Positions 1-13,099 of a stretch of 64,000 nt of DNA are shown one piece after another (position 1 is the stretch's first letter; each line of letters starts with the position of its first letter). Location of the stretch: contig CM019216.1 of assembly GCA_009741485.1 (NCBI GenBank), positions 45,273,361-45,337,360 on the forward strand, given 5' to 3'. Source of the stretch: Malurus cyaneus samueli. Taxonomy: Eukaryota > Chordata > Aves > Passeriformes > Maluridae. A program made the position numbers and the translations under genes. The notes under the pieces were generated by a model that saw nothing but the letters and a program-made list of their open reading frames with translations, was not told the origin of the DNA and ran no database searches.

Positions 1-1089
1 TAACTGCAGTTAATGAACCTGAAATTTTAGTTTTAAATATTTGAAAAAGGTTGTCTTCAGCATATAGGAAATAAAGACCAGTGGCGGGGAGCATGTTTGA
101 AAAATGTGTGCTTTGCAGTGAAACTTTTAGTATTTGGTCCAACATAGCTTGGAAGAATCTTACATCTTATGTGGTGTCTGAAGAAGGCAAAAAATCAGAA
201 TATAATTCTCAGGTGGTTTCTGTCTGGGGTGGCGTGGCATGCTCATGAAAACCAACACAAAACTTGCCTGTTCGTCATGGGCTATAGTAATAAGCTTAAC
301 ACAAGATTTATTAACTTCCTAAATAAAATATTACTTCTCTATATTTTGAGTTGAATTTTGGTGGCTGATCTAGAATGAAAATTAGCCCCAAAATGCATTG
401 AAAGAGATTTGTGCCCTCCAGTATGTCAAAGATTGATTTAGCCCCCCAAAGCTCCTTAGTTTTTAATTAACTTTACTCCATTTCCTCCTCACTAGACATT
501 CTTGTGATATCATCTTTTTCTGTGAATTCCTAGCTCTGTGTTTTCCTGCAGTATGCTCTTAGAAAAGAGATTGTATTTAGAGTAGGGATGCTCAAGCATG
601 TGAAAGAACATGTACTAATTAACCTTATGTGCTACTTTTTTTTTATTTTTTTATTTTTATTTTTAAGGGACAAAATCTGAACATCTTGCTTCTTTCTGTG
701 CTGTAACACAAAGCATTTAAAAAGAAAGATGTAATTAGAACTAATAGGATAGATACAAAAGCTAGGAAGTAGAAAACAGGATTTGATGGAGGTATATTTG
801 TATGTGGACTAATCTTTCAGAAGAAGAGATCACCCAGACTAAATCACAGAAAGCCCTCCCAAACCCATTTGGAGGAAATAATTCTCTGCTGATGGGAGAA
901 AGAGAGAGGTACAGATGATATAGAACATCCTTCGTAGCTCTGACATCGATATTTTTTTAGCTCTTCAGTCAAAACTGAAATTTTAGTGTTATTGAAGAGA
1001 GGGATGGAGGATTTGTGTAAGAAGCATCATCTCTAAATGTCACTATAGCGTGCTATTTTCCGCTTGCCTTGGCACAGGAGTGTAATTTG
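1..1089. other. AT-rich unique noncoding DNA left of the CpG island
   Basis: No coding exon, RNA gene or recognisable transposable element is seen. A T-rich low-complexity tract with interspersed A lies at about 636-666. Frames in this stretch are short and uninformative. If the CpG island on its right drives a leftward transcript, this would be its first intron. A CAGGTG donor-like sequence on the minus strand sits at 1091-1096, but nothing confirms that it is used. Confidence 0.6.
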
Positions 1090-1565
1090 TCACCTGTGCG
1101 TGGGCAGGTACAAGACACAGACCCCTCCCCGCCCTTCCCCTGGGAGCAGAGATGGGGATCGGGGATGGGGATGGGGATGTGCCCCCAGCCCGGGCTGCTT
1201 TGCCCTGCAGGGGTCGGGAGCGCGCAGATGGGAGCGGGCACGGCTGCAGCTCCCGCCCTTTGATGCGCTGCTTGGAGCGGCGCGGGGACCCGCTCCCCTC
1301 CTTTGTGGCACCGAGAGTGCGATGAAAGCCTCAATGGGCGTCCCTCCGCTAGGCAACGCGGGGAACAGCGCCTGGAATCCGCGCGGTTCATTGAGAAAAG
1401 CCGAGCTGAAAGGATGAGGGTGCCTTTGTGCGAGTGCATCCAGCCTCCGCAGCGGGCTGGCCGCCGCCAAATCGCGCTGCCCCGGCCCTCGGCCGCTCAA
1501 TCCGAGCTGCTGGGAAGCTGCTACCACTCGCCCCGAGGTTTTAAATCTCTTCTGTTCAAGTGATG
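1090..1565. promoter_or_regulatory. CpG island, probable promoter or first-exon region
   Basis: This is the only GC-rich, CpG-dense segment in the window. I count 37 CpGs by hand between 1141 and 1560, about one per 11 bp, while the surrounding DNA is strongly CpG-depleted. Such islands in vertebrates usually mark an unmethylated promoter and first exon, often of housekeeping or developmental regulator genes. Overlapping open frames run through it on both strands (up to 145 codons on the minus strand, 1090-1527), but GC-rich DNA has few stop codons and none of the peptides is recognisable. No clear TATA box or strong initiator was identified, as is usual for CpG-island promoters. Direction is undecided: a donor-like CAG/GTACAA lies at about 1105-1110 on the plus strand and CAG/GTGACA at about 1091-1096 on the minus strand. 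It could also be an orphan island acting as an enhancer or lncRNA promoter. Confidence 0.75.
1154..1176 (+). repeat. GGGGAT short tandem run, G-quadruplex-type motif
   Basis: Four runs of exactly four G (1154-1157, 1161-1164, 1167-1170, 1173-1176) are separated by loops of 3, 2 and 2 bases. This meets the canonical pattern for an intramolecular G-quadruplex with short loops. It lies at the left shoulder of the CpG island. Folding is predicted from pattern only. Confidence 0.8.
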
Positions 1566-4295
1566 CATCCCTACAAAACGCTGCCCGAACTCAGGGGGCC
1601 CTTGAGGACTTTTGCATGGAGTTGTGAGCGTTGAGAAGCAGAAACATTGCAGAGATGTGCTGCGTGGGGAAGTGAAACAGCATTTTGTAGCTGCTTTGAA
1701 AGATTAAAAACAAAAAAAAAAGCAACAGCCCACCAGACAAAAAGTAGTCTGTTTTTTTTTTACCCATGAACACAAATTTGAAACAATTGCAGTGTCCTAG
1801 TAGCCAAACAAAAAAAATGAACTGAGTGTGAGGTACACGTTTCTTTGCCTACCAGCCTTAGAGCAAATACTGCACCTAGAACAAATGGGTGAAATTCGAC
1901 TGAATTAGCAGAAAAGCACCATCGTGAGGTCTCACTCTCCCCACTCTAATTATTATTTTTTATGGAAGCCCCAGTTGCTCTCCAAGGCTGTGAATGAATG
2001 GATTTTTTCTTCCAAAGCAGATAAGCCAACTGCTTGGCTATGAATGGAAAATTGCATGTCTTTCAGATTACCACACCAACCCTCAACACATGATGATTTT
2101 CTGAGATTTCCAAGTGGAACTCTTAAATTAGTTTATGATTTAAGAGGAATTTTAACTTTTGCTCCTTTGAGACTTCTCTGGCTGCTGCTTTTTCATGTGC
2201 TAAGCAGAAAAATAATGCAGAACCTGCACCTTTTTTTTTTCCTTCCCTGTTTGTTTTTTCTTTTTTTTCCCCCCCTCACTGTTGTAGAGCCTGAATCTGT
2301 GATGCTTTTGACCTTCAGCCTCACGGTGCTGATGGATGGAGGAGGCTTGAGAAATTTTCCTTGTAGTTATATTTTTGTTCTTATACCTATAGAACTGCTG
2401 CATAGGATATACATCTTCATGCTGGAAGAGAGGAGGAAAATTGTAGTTAAGGTTAGGCAAAGCAAAAAAAAAGGTGGAAAAATGATGAAATGGAATATAT
2501 AAAGGAAGCTCCTTTTTTTTTTCTTTTTTTTTTTTTTTTTTTGGCATTTCAAATTGCCAGCTGTGGTGTAGCTATCAGTTTACCATCCTTTCTTCTTGGT
2601 GCAAATATTGTGTTTTTCACCAAAGCAAGTTCAGCTACCTGAAGGGGACTTGTCACAATCAGGAACATGAGGTTATTCCTGTGAGCTGGAAAGTGCTGAA
2701 AACTGAATATTTTTCATTGAGGAACTGCCAGTGTGATTTTGATTTTTTTTCTTTAAATTTATGCACTCTAAGTACATTTTTAATAAATACGGGCACCTTT
2801 CCCTCTTCTTTGTGGAAGACTATGAGGTGACCTGAGTAGTCATGTTTTTTATGGCTTAAGTTAGATAGGATGCTTTCCACTCTTAAGTTAATATTAATAG
2901 GGGCTCTTGTCTTCAAGGATTCAAAAATCCTTGACAAATTCTACATGATGAGACTCAATCTACTTCCTCTCCAACACCTATGCAAGGTAAACTTGTGTTA
3001 CACAGCAGAGCCCTAACATTAAATGAAAGTGCACACACTCATCCCTACCTGGGAACAACTGAGGGGTGCCTAAAGAAGGTTTTGTTGTAATAGCTAAAAT
3101 ATGGTTCCTTCCTTCTGTGCTGTCTGAATTGGGGGAATAACACTGGGCTTTAGCTGGAGTATGAAAGGGTCGAATGATGCTGGCAAGAGCATAAGAAATG
3201 AGAAAGAAGATTGGTGTTTTTATAAAAACCTTTTAATTGATTTTAATGTGTTGCTTTTAATGGCAGCATTTAGAAGCCTTTTAGTAAATAATCTCCTCAG
3301 TACAGATATTTATTTGGAGAAGAGACATCTCCATGAAAGATTTTTAAACGACTGTGCTTCCTGCCATAGGTAAATCAACTAAATGGTGTTTTAAATACTC
3401 ATTGATTTCCTTCTTTCAGCCCCTGTACTTCTGTTATATTTCATGCTGCCTTGCTGTGTGATAATATTGGGCTGTTGTACAGCTAATACAATCTTACTGC
3501 TCTGAACAGCAAAAATAAACCCATGTTCTGCCTCAGAGACAGACAAGGATCTTTTCAGTGCTGGTGAGTGAGTTGTTGGGGAAAACTGTCAGACCTAATC
3601 CTTCTTGCTCATAGGTAATGTATTCCTTCCGATTTAACTTGTATCAATTTTGGGTAAGTTTAGGTGAGTGTTTATGTTATGGACAAGCAGCAGTGAGTAA
3701 TAGACCTATGTCACTTAATTCTTGCACCTTTAATGAGGGTCCCCCATCAACAGAGCCCTTTCGAGCTTTCAGTGAGACATTAACACTGTGTCAGTGGGGA
3801 GGCTGAGTTGGCACCATCCACTTTTTTTTTTTTATAGAAACTTGCTCTAATTTGGCCAAGAGTCACTTGTCTAAAAAACCACAAATCACAATGAGATGTC
3901 CCACAGTAGAGTTTGTGTCTGACAACATTCTAAGCGTCCATCTAGTAACACATGGATCTATCTTCTGCTTGGGAGTGTGGTACCATAAATAACAGCGTGA
4001 GACTACGAAAAGGAAAATACATTCAGATTTCCCATAGATAAATAAAAGGGGGGGGGGCAGATTTTTTTAACAACACACATGGTAAAATTTTCCATACTGT
4101 GAAAGTACCATCCTCTGGCCTGCTAATGTAACTTCTAGTATCTTGCAAATAAGCAGCAAAGTTGCATTAAGAAGACTGGTGCTGTACAAAATGGCTAGAT
4201 AAAATTAATTCAGCTACTAGAAAAATAAGGCACATATCTTTACCTCAATGACTTTACAGTAATTACCCTCAGCTACTGCCTGCTAAATCTTGGTT
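1566..4295. other. Unique noncoding DNA with homopolymer tracts
   Basis: CpG density falls sharply at the left edge. The stretch holds homopolymers, notably a T-rich run at 2513-2542 with one interrupting C, T-rich sequence at 2231-2272, and a G-run near 4049-4056. Open frames at 2044-2502 (plus) and 2200-2547 (minus) are dominated by translated homopolymer and are not genes. No recognisable repeat family was seen. Confidence 0.55.
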
Positions 4296-4530
4296 AGATC
4301 TTAATTGACATACTCAATTATAAAACTATAAATTTGGGAGAGGAAAGATCTCCCTTGTCTTTAGCTGCAATAATGTAGCTAATTCTAATAACGGTTTGTT
4401 ATCTCGCCAAATACATTTAGCAAAAGATTTTTCTAATAGTTTAATGTCCCTACAAGAAAAAAAAAAAGAATATGCACAATCTCTGAAGAATATAAAACAT
4501 AAAATCAATAAGTTAATCAAATTAATCCTG
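4296..4530 (-). mobile_element. Ancient LINE fragment, L1/Tx1-like (C-terminal part of ORF2)
   Basis: Read on the minus strand, the sequence translates to a decayed peptide in one frame, with two stop codons near its end. The order of hallmarks is RINLINLL, then LCFIFFRD, a leucine/lysine stretch ending FAKCIWRDNKP, then ATLLQLK, then PLPNL, stop, FYN, stop, VCQLR. From memory of the family, the region just after the reverse transcriptase in L1-clade LINEs reads roughly LIKM..LP..LY.F, F.KL...F..FIW..KKPRI, TLQLPK..GGL.LPNL.LYY.AAQLR, and the match follows it in order and spacing. CR1, the common avian LINE, lacks this FIW/LPN block. The fragment is non-functional. Boundaries are approximate and mark only the part where homology is visible by eye. 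A chance match is possible but less likely given the number of ordered matches. Confidence 0.55.
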
Positions 4531-7500
4531 TCAGTCAGTAGACAGGAGGTGGGGTCTCCTGCTCCCTGACCGTGTAGTGGCCGCAAATGTTGATAGCACA
4601 GGTTTTACAGTGTTTTTTTTATTTGGCTATGGGTTGGTAATGATGCTCCTTTTAGATCTTGAGAAACTTTGAGTTCTCTGGACCCTTATTATGCCTCAAT
4701 ACAAGTTTTCCAGGTTTACAAATGGGGTTTTCTTTAGTCTTTGTCTTAGAACCAAACACCAGCCAGCCACAGAAACAACAATGCTAAAAAACCCAAACAT
4801 GAGATTTAATGAGGAAGTTTAAAGCCTCATTTAAAAATTTCCACAGAGGTCCTGTAAAATGTAGTTGTTACCCTCTAGAATATTTAGAGCAGCAGTTTCT
4901 ATCTTTACCAATGTTGAGTACTATTTCTTCTCCAAAGGGGCGTGCTGCTACCAACAGCTTTGAAACCTTTCCTTGGAACTCCTCTAATGCGGGGTGCTTG
5001 TTGCGTGTTTTGAGAAACGAGGCATAACAGATCAGACTATTTTCAAACTAAAAAGTTGTGATTGTCAAACTAAAAAGTTGTGATTTTCCCCCTACACTCC
5101 TCCCCCAAGAACGGGAACTGTAACTCAACCTACTTGTTGGCTCTTCTCCACAGCATACAGATCATATGGTGTAATTCTTGCTGAAAGGGAAGTTGTCATT
5201 TATTACAAACACATTTCTCTGAAGGGAGTACCTAGTGAACTGCAGACACCTGGATGTGCTGAGTGCGTGGCTAAATGTGTCTCTGTGCCTGCATACAAAT
5301 GTGGGTACTGTGAAGCTCACACAGCAAGCCTAAATAAGCCACTGTATCATTTTGGGGATCAGCATTCCCCAGAGGAGGTTTTACAGGATGAAACTGGCTG
5401 CTGCTTCCCTCATGCACTCCATGTGCATGTGTTTTAGAGTGCCTTCTCCAGGCTGATCTCTCCAAGTGGCAACCAGATGTGGCTTTGAGCTACTCCCCTG
5501 CTCTTTCTGTCACTGGGTTTTGACTCTTGTGAATCAACGTGTGGGTCAAAGTTTGGGAGTCATGTGCTGCCGGGCTTCAGTGCTGGTGTATGAATGAGGT
5601 CCAATTCCTGCAAAGCAAATCCCACCTCCAGTGCAGATCAGGAGAGCTGTCAGTGCTGGTAGCTGTGGTGAGAGCCAGAGGCTGGTGCTGGGATGGGAGC
5701 AGGCCTGCCCTGGTTCTGACAGAGCAAACCAGGGGTGGGTACCTGTGAGAGCACCGTGGGCAGCATCCCTGGGAAAAGCAGTGAAGTAACTGAGTGACCA
5801 GAGAGCCTCTGATGTTAGACACAGATGGGCTGTGGGCTGTATTGGATTCTGAATCTGATTTGTGCTTTCAATTTAAAACAACGGTGCTACAGCTGCTTTT
5901 TTCTTCTTTTCTTTTTCTTTTTAAATATCGAAGGGCTACATAGGAAGACAGAGATTCTTTTTACTGAAGCTGGCATCATCCTTTTTTCCCTGCTTTTCTA
6001 CGTGATTTTATACAACAACCGCAGCTGACTTTCATGTGAACTGGACAGAAGCAGGAAGAAATTCTGTCTCTGGCATTATTAGCTGACTTCTTGGCATGGG
6101 AAAATAAGAGAGAGTGCAGGCCACTAACACAGGCACTATTTCTTGAGATGAGTTTGAACAGGAGCAGCATCTGATGAAGTGGAAAAATGAGCTTTTCTGT
6201 TCCAAAGGTTTCATACTTTCTAGGGCAAGGCAGGAAGTGTTCTCTTCCAGTGAGAAAGGAAATAGGAGGGAGGCTGGTGAAGTGATATGCATGCCGACAG
6301 AGGAATAAAAGACAAATAATACTTCTAAGAAATACTATAGACCTCAAAGTACATCTTTGTGGATTTTTTTTTGGTAGTAGAAGTGATTTACTCTCTTTGA
6401 TGCTATTAAAATGCAATAGATGACCACATCAGAACCTGTGATATGAAAGAACAATTTTCATCCCCTCATTGTTTCTTCCCATGTTTAATTTATGTTAAGT
6501 TATGTGTTTTGTACCAGAGAAGATAGAATTTGAGCTTTGTAAGCAAGGACCATGAAGCATTTACAATATTGCAGTAGTTGTCAGTAATAAATACAGTATT
6601 GCTGGAAACCTTTATTAACTGGATGTTTCTCTGCCTATCCAGTATCATTCCAGTCAGTTCTCCAAAGCCCTGCTTTGCTGTGGCTGAAGTGAGTGGCTGA
6701 GATGCTGTTACTTGGCATTAAAACTGCTGGGCATTGAGGTTGCTTGGTCAGTAGCTAATGGACATCTTCAGGCTGCGATAAATCCTGGGGCATCAGGAAA
6801 ATCAGCCTGCTCAAATGGGAAATAAATGAGTGATTTATTCTGGTTGATACCTTTACCGTTTAGTTAGCCATTTCATAAAAATGTCTAGATATACAGCAGC
6901 ATTGGCTCTGGGGTTAGTAGCTAATTATAAAATGCCCTGCAGTTCTCTTTTAAAGCAGAATGAATTTAAAGTATTTTGTCTTTTTTTTTTTTTGTTTTAA
7001 ACGCTCGCTTCAGCTTTCGCACGCATTGAGAGACTTGCAGAGGCAGCACAGCCAGTGCTGTGGGGCAGGCAGCTGTGAAGGGGCGCAGATCCCATCACCT
7101 GGATTGTGGCCCAGGGCAGGGTCTGAGTCAATGTCTTGTGTTTCTTGTGCTTTTCAGATTTTATTCATTGTAATTTGAACCAGCAGTCTTTTCCTTAGTG
7201 GGGCTGGGGCTGGGTACAGTGTGATTTACTTTTTCAGTGGTGATTGCAGCATAGGAAAAAGTGATTCCGTGCCCAGGGTCCAGGCAGGAGACGTTGCAGG
7301 TGCTGGATGCCCCTTTGTCAGGGTGATCATAAATAAGAGTGGGTCAGTCACTGAGGCTCTTATTTTGCCAGAGAAAACCCCATGGTCAGGGAGGAAAAGC
7401 TTTCGCGGGTTCCCCCCTGCTCAGGAGTAGGGTGAAGGTTATCTGGGGCATCATGTTCCATCTCTGATTTTCTTTCAAATGTTCTGCCTTTTGGTTGTCT

Positions 7501-10500
7501 TGTGAACTCCTGGTCCTGACCTGCTTTCTGTGCTGGTTTTTTCTACCTTTGTGCTTGGCTTTCTACCTCTCCCTGGGTTCTCTGGTCCTTTCTGTCATGC
7601 TTTTTAATCACTTTGTTATCATTGTGCTTACCTTCATGCTTCTCTCAATTAATGAGTTTCTCATATCTTGTAACTCTCATACTTCTACACGTGTCTTTGC
7701 TTTACCAAAACTAGGCTGTTTTAGGAAGAATAATAATTTCTAAATAAAAAACAAAGAACAATCAGTCTCTCTTGCAGATTTCTCATAACTTCGGTGAGTT
7801 TAAAATGCACATGGATGTATTCTAAACTACACTTGCTCTTTTTGAAGGCTGTATCTTCTAACACCGCAGTTGAGAAAAATAATTTTTTTTTTTTCATTTA
7901 TCTTGGTGATAAATATAATCCCTGTCCATTTGGGAACATTCAGAGGCCAGCAGCAGCAGCTACAGCTGTCGCCCAGCCTGAGTTCCTTTGTTGTATTAAA
8001 GACTGATTCTATTTTTAATCATTGATATGACTTATTGTTTGTAATTTATGGATTTGATGGAAGGGTTTCTGAAGGAGGGTCTCTCCATACACATGTAGAA
8101 CTTCACTAAAATTCTCTCCAGAGTGCTCACACATGCAACATTCATATAATTTTCTCAGTAAATGTAGGAAGGAAAATGAAAACAAGTTAATATTGCTGCA
8201 TGCAGCTTAAGGGTAACAGGATGCATCTTAGTGCACTTACTGATGCTGGATTTTGGCCAGGACTCCAAGCCAATAGACTACTGAATCCCAGAATTGTATG
8301 GTTTCTTTAATGATCATAAGTAATTGGGAGATCTTGTATTTGCATTTTATCTCAGAGGCAAGTGTTAGAAAGAGGTGTAACCAACTGTCACATAATCCAG
8401 TTTAGGGGAATGCTTGTCTTTCCAGCTGCATGGATTCCTTGCTGGCTGGAGGCTTTTTCTGCACATTAAAAGAAACAAAACAAAACCCAAACACCACCTG
8501 TCAATAGCATATGAGAAGACTTCAGTTTCTTTAATCTCAGAACTGTCTTAAACTGTGTTTTAGGGAATATCTAGTAGAAATAATTGGATTTCCCCCCCCC
8601 CCAAAAGCACACTAAAGGGTTGCATGAACCACAGTGCAAAGCTGATTTTGTATTAATATGAGTTGATTGTGAACCTCTGGTGGTATTTTTAGCCTGGAGG
8701 TGAAAAAGATATATTAAGTGTGTGTTCCCATACTTTTTCCCTTGAGCTTGACTTTCCCTTTTACTACCAAGATGTTTCATCGATGCAGGTTTCAAATGCA
8801 CATCAACTTTCTTTCAAGAACTTTTGTGAGAACGAGAAACAATAGATTTTGCAGGGTTACCCGTTTATACATCTTCCATCTTGCAGTTATGGGAATTTAT
8901 TGTGTGTACTGTATTTTATTTTTTCTTCTCATCCTTTTTAGACTTACTTGAATGAAAAAAAAAACCTGGAGAAATGCAGCACGTGTATATATAAGATAAT
9001 AGAGACAAAAGTTGGTGTTTGATGGTTTCTGCAGTAGTCATCTTTATATTTTCACATTGCCTTGGCTTTACGAACAGTAAGAACAACCCTTAGATCAAGC
9101 CTTCAAATAAACTTTTTAAAGTAATCAATTTATTTTTTTAATGCAGGAGAAGTACCATTTTTCTTTTTCAGAAAGCTGCTAGTTTTCAGTCTAAATACTT
9201 GGCTTGCCTTTTCTTTAATAAGGTCTTGTTGACTCAGAATGCTGATGTAATTTTATTTTAATCTGCAAGATAAAAGTCTTCCATAACATGCAACTACAAA
9301 TTAACTTATCTGTGACATAAATCTGCTTTGTTATATGGTTATCTCTTTGCAAGTTTTTCCTGCTTATGACTAAACTAAACTGATACAGAAAACGCCTTGA
9401 TTTGGTGGGAAATAGGATATTTCCCTGCTTCTTCATGTCAACTAAGAAGTGGCATCACTAACTACTTCAAGAATAAGTACTACAACAGCATATATGCATT
9501 TTGGTTTTGTCTGTATTTCATTTTACTGCTTGTTTTTAATAAGCTGTAGTACTAATGGCTAATTATGTAGCTACTGGAAAGAAAACAAGGAAGGAATGAA
9601 TTTGCATTTCTATTGCAATGCAAAATTCTGTGTGTCTGGCTTTGACAAGTACTTAGCACTCCCCTTCATTGTAAGGGATTATCCATTTACTTTTAGAAAT
9701 GCAGATAAATTTCCTTTATGCTGCCACCAGGTGTACCTAAGAGTGCCAGACCTTAAAGCTGTCCTTTAGCTCTCCACCACACTGTTCCAGAGGATGGCCA
9801 TGCTACTTGAACTCTGCTCCACTCCTTCAGCTCAAGCTCTGTTTGCTGTAACTAGCACAGAGTGTGACAAGGGGAAAAAAAAGGAAAAAGGTTTTGTTTT
9901 TTTTTTTTTTTAGCAGGCAGGGCTTCCACGAGGCTGGAGGTACATTGGAATGACTCTGAAGGTATATTGGTCGGGGCTGATGCCTCTCTGCCTGTGAAGG
10001 GGACCTGACACTTCTTCCCCTTGGCATGATGCTCATTGCTGCCCTGGGGTGAAATATTTCCCTGCCCCTGCCCCACATGTAGAACAGGATGTGATGTAGA
10101 ACACTGGAGGAAACTGGGTTTTTTTTTAAGAGGATGAGGGCAAGACTGAGACTATACGCTCAGGCGTGGTAATTTGTTGGGGAGACTGGCATGGAAATGA
10201 GAAATCAGAAAATACGGGTGGGCGTGGGAAAGGACAGAAATCCAACAGCAGGTAGGAGGAGATGGAGACTGGGCACAGGACAGAGGTAAGAGTATAGGAG
10301 GGGTTATGTTTTCCACATGTGGGCAGAGGGATACATTGGCATGGCAGTACTATTGTCCAGGTCTGGAAGAGGACATGATTTTTCTGGCTCTCATTGCTGC
10401 TGAGCTTCTGTCTGACTTGAAATCTCATGGCAGAGAGCGTTTTCTCTTTGCAGTGGTAATCCACCAAGAGAATGACAACTATTTCAGACACTTCATTAGC

Positions 10501-11343
10501 CCATATGGCAGATGAGTAAATTCCCACTGTGCCAGTGAACCTTAGCAGTACAGCAGGACAGTCATTGAGCACATTTGTGTTTGCAATTTGTTATTGGAAA
10601 TACAAATGATTAATCGCAAACACTTCCATGGGGAGGGGAGCTTTACGTGTTAGGGCTACGTGTGAACAATATCTCAGTTGCTAGAATGAGTGGCATGTAA
10701 GTGCTGAGTTTGCTTCCACTTTCTGCTAGAGCAGAATATCAGATTATACAGGCATGTGCTGCAAATTCTCTGTCCTGTGAGTAAACGGAAGGATTTGTGT
10801 AGGACCTCGTTGGGTGGGTACTGTTCTACAGCTTTGTGGTGGCTGCTGCCTTTTCAACCCAGTCCCAGGATCAGAAACTGGAAAACATGCAGCCAAGGAG
10901 GGAATTTCAGGATGGCAGAGGAGTGCTTTGGCAGTTTGGACTATCATAGGCTGCCTTCAAGGATGAGTCACGCAGGATTCAAAGTGACAAGCGTTCAAGT
11001 ACTTATGGATTTAGTGTTTTAGCTTGTAATGTTAAATACAGAGTGGACATCTGTTAGGCTATCAAAACTTCCTGTGTTCAGGCAAAGCTGCTGCCTAAGA
11101 ATCTGGCCTAAGTGAACAGGAAAAAAAGAAAAAAATGCCTTCAGGACATGGAAAGTTAGCTTAGGCAATCAGTAATGAACCATCTTTGAAGTTTCTAAAA
11201 TCATGGAGATTAATTTCATAACAGAAGAAAATTTCTATGCTGCTTGTGACATTATCTGGTATCAGAAGATAATGAGAACGTTTTATCCTTTGATCAAATT
11301 TTAATACTACTCAGTAGGCACGTAAACCTGTTACACTGTCAGG
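4531..11343. other. Long unique noncoding stretch
   Basis: About 6.8 kb without a recognisable exon, RNA gene or transposable element. Visible items are a 22-bp tandem duplication (5044-5087), a C11 run at 8592-8602, and T-rich runs near 6979-6991 and 9898-9912. The open frame at 10306-10515 (plus) and its counterpart at 10126-10572 (minus) overlap each other and neither resembles a known protein. Confidence 0.5.
5044..5087 (+). repeat. 22-bp tandem duplication, two copies
   Basis: A unit beginning CAAACTAAAAAGTTGTGATT occurs at 5044-5065 and again immediately at 5066-5087, with differences only in the last two bases. It looks like a small local duplication by replication slippage. No functional role is evident. 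Confidence 0.9.
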
Positions 11344-11470
11344 TCTCCAAAACCTCTCCGGGTAGCCTCTTCCAGTGTTTGACCTCTCTTGCAGTGAAGT
11401 TGTCTTAAGATGTTTCAGTAGGTGCCTGTTGCCTCTTGCCATGCCAATGGGCACCAGGGAGAGGAGCTGG
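11344..11470 (-). mobile_element. CR1 LINE fragment (3' region)
   Basis: The plus strand reads as a degraded copy of the complement of avian CR1 3' sequence: the ACCTCTCCGGGTAGCC, TTCCAGTGTTTGACC and TTGCCTCTTGCCATG... GGGCACCA landmarks correspond to consensus CCTCTCTGGGCAACC, TTCCAGTGTTTGACC and TTGCCTCTTGTCCTG...GGGCACCA. The element is therefore on the minus strand. Many mismatches suggest an old insertion. Neither the true 3' end nor any target-site duplication is visible. Confidence 0.85.
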
Positions 11471-11495
11471 GCTGCAGCTCTCTGCTAATGGGATG

Positions 11496-11543
11496 GTGCC
11501 ATTCACATTGCAGGTTTTCACATTGTGCCATTCACATTGCAGC
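11496..11543 (+). repeat. Short direct repeat, period 29
   Basis: GTGCCATTCACATTGCAG occurs at 11496-11513 and again at 11525-11542. The intervening part is related but not identical. It lies just beyond the 11.4-kb CR1 fragment and does not look like part of it. Confidence 0.75.
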
Positions 11544-12549
11544 ACACTGACTTAAACAAATGTTGCTGTTTTCCCTTTTAGTGGCGATTCCAGTTCAGTC
11601 TTGTCAGTTTTAAGTCCCCTCCATCTTATGAACTGCCACGTGCTTACACCATTTGGAAAGGTTTCCATGTTGTCAGACATGTTGCAAGATTTCAAGGGCT
11701 GGTACAGGATTTTTGGACTCTGTGAAAAAGCACTGGTTTGATACTAATTCCATATTTTTGCTGAAAACTTGCTTGATTCCTTTGGAAAAAAAATTATAGT
11801 AATGCTGACTTTCAGTATTATTATTTCAAAGGAAACCTGTCTCTCAGAGTGTTGTAATTTCCTATTGAAATGGTGGCTTTTTGAGCTGCTTTTTGGAGTT
11901 GAATACTGACAGTACATGGAGATAAAATACTTCTGTACTGGCACAGGTTGATATACCCTGTGTAAGAAAAGCCCCTTCTGTTTTTTGGAGGCTCTCATTA
12001 GTTTTAAGCCAACTACGGCTCCACTTAATTAAAAAAAAAAAAAAAAACTGGGGATTGTGGCAACTAAACAAGGTGAGACAAATTACTGTCAGGTTATTAA
12101 AATTAAGATCTAGTGAGATTAAAAAAAAAAAAAAACATATTTCCAAGCAAAACCATGTATCATGCAGTGCATCAGGGTCAGGATATGAAGTCAGGTGGGC
12201 TCCATCCTGCGAGGTGCTGGCACTTTGGTCTTGCCTCAGCAGAGCCCTTTCTTTTGTGCCAGGCTGTGATTGGTAAGTAGCACACCCTGCCAAGTTTGCT
12301 AGAGTGGGGCCGGCACACTCAGCATCCTGCTGTATGGAGCCTAAAGAATGTGCTGCATATTACAGGGGAAACAACTACATTGTACTCTAAAAATACTACC
12401 TTTTTGCAGGTCATATTTCCTCTCTCTATTCCCTTTCATGTCTCTCTGGCGCTTGATATGATTCAGTGGTGGTAGATAGAGAGGTTTGCTGGACAAGCGC
12501 AGTGCTTTTATAGAAAGAGTCATTCTGCGATTTCAGATTGCTCAAAGCT
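11544..12549. other. Unique noncoding DNA with two poly(A) runs
   Basis: No gene or repeat family is recognised. Two A homopolymers at 12031-12047 and about 12121-12135 bracket unremarkable sequence. They could be tails of retrocopies on the plus strand, but no recognisable gene-derived sequence precedes them. Confidence 0.5.
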
Positions 12550-12790
12550 TTTTCCCTTCGCTGCACTTATTGGGGGGAAGGGAATCTAAATGTACGAGGG
12601 CAGAAATAATTTCCCTTTTCTTTAACAATTGCACCCATGATGTCAGCTGCCGCTAAGTAATGTAGAGTGATAAATTGACATTGAACTTGAACAGAATTCA
12701 TGGCGTGCTGGAGACAATAAGAACCTCTGAGGAAATAATTATTTTGCTGCCAGGAGTTCATGCATCTCAAATTGGTTGGTGTGGGGACTT
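12550..12790. promoter_or_regulatory. Candidate conserved noncoding element
   Basis: A repeat-free block with dense transcription-factor-like motifs: TAACAATTGCACC, GCTAAGTAATG, GATAAATTGACATTGA, GACAATAAGAAC (SOX-like ACAAT), and AAATAATTATTTTG. Composition changes from the flanking homopolymer-rich DNA. The enhancer reading is inferred from motif clustering and the lack of any repeat match; evolutionary conservation cannot be seen in one sequence. Confidence 0.3.
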
Positions 12791-13099
12791 TAGAGCAGCC
12801 TGCCTGCCTATTGACTGGAGTTGAGAGCTGGTGCTGCCAGCTCTGTGTTAGTGCAAGAACTTAGGCTTTGTGGTTTGCTCATAGCATGTCAGGAAAAAGA
12901 AAAGAGAGTGACAGAGGTCTGATGTTGACCACTTTTGCTTGCTTGCTTGCAGGGAGAGGCAGTAGGTGTTGAAAACCAAGTTCAGTAATAGGTTTCTTCT
13001 AGTGAATATAGGACTTTGGTGGTCTCACAGCAGTACTTAACTGCAGACACTTGGGTATAGCACGATTCCTGATGAGTGGGAGGTCGCTTGCACACTGCA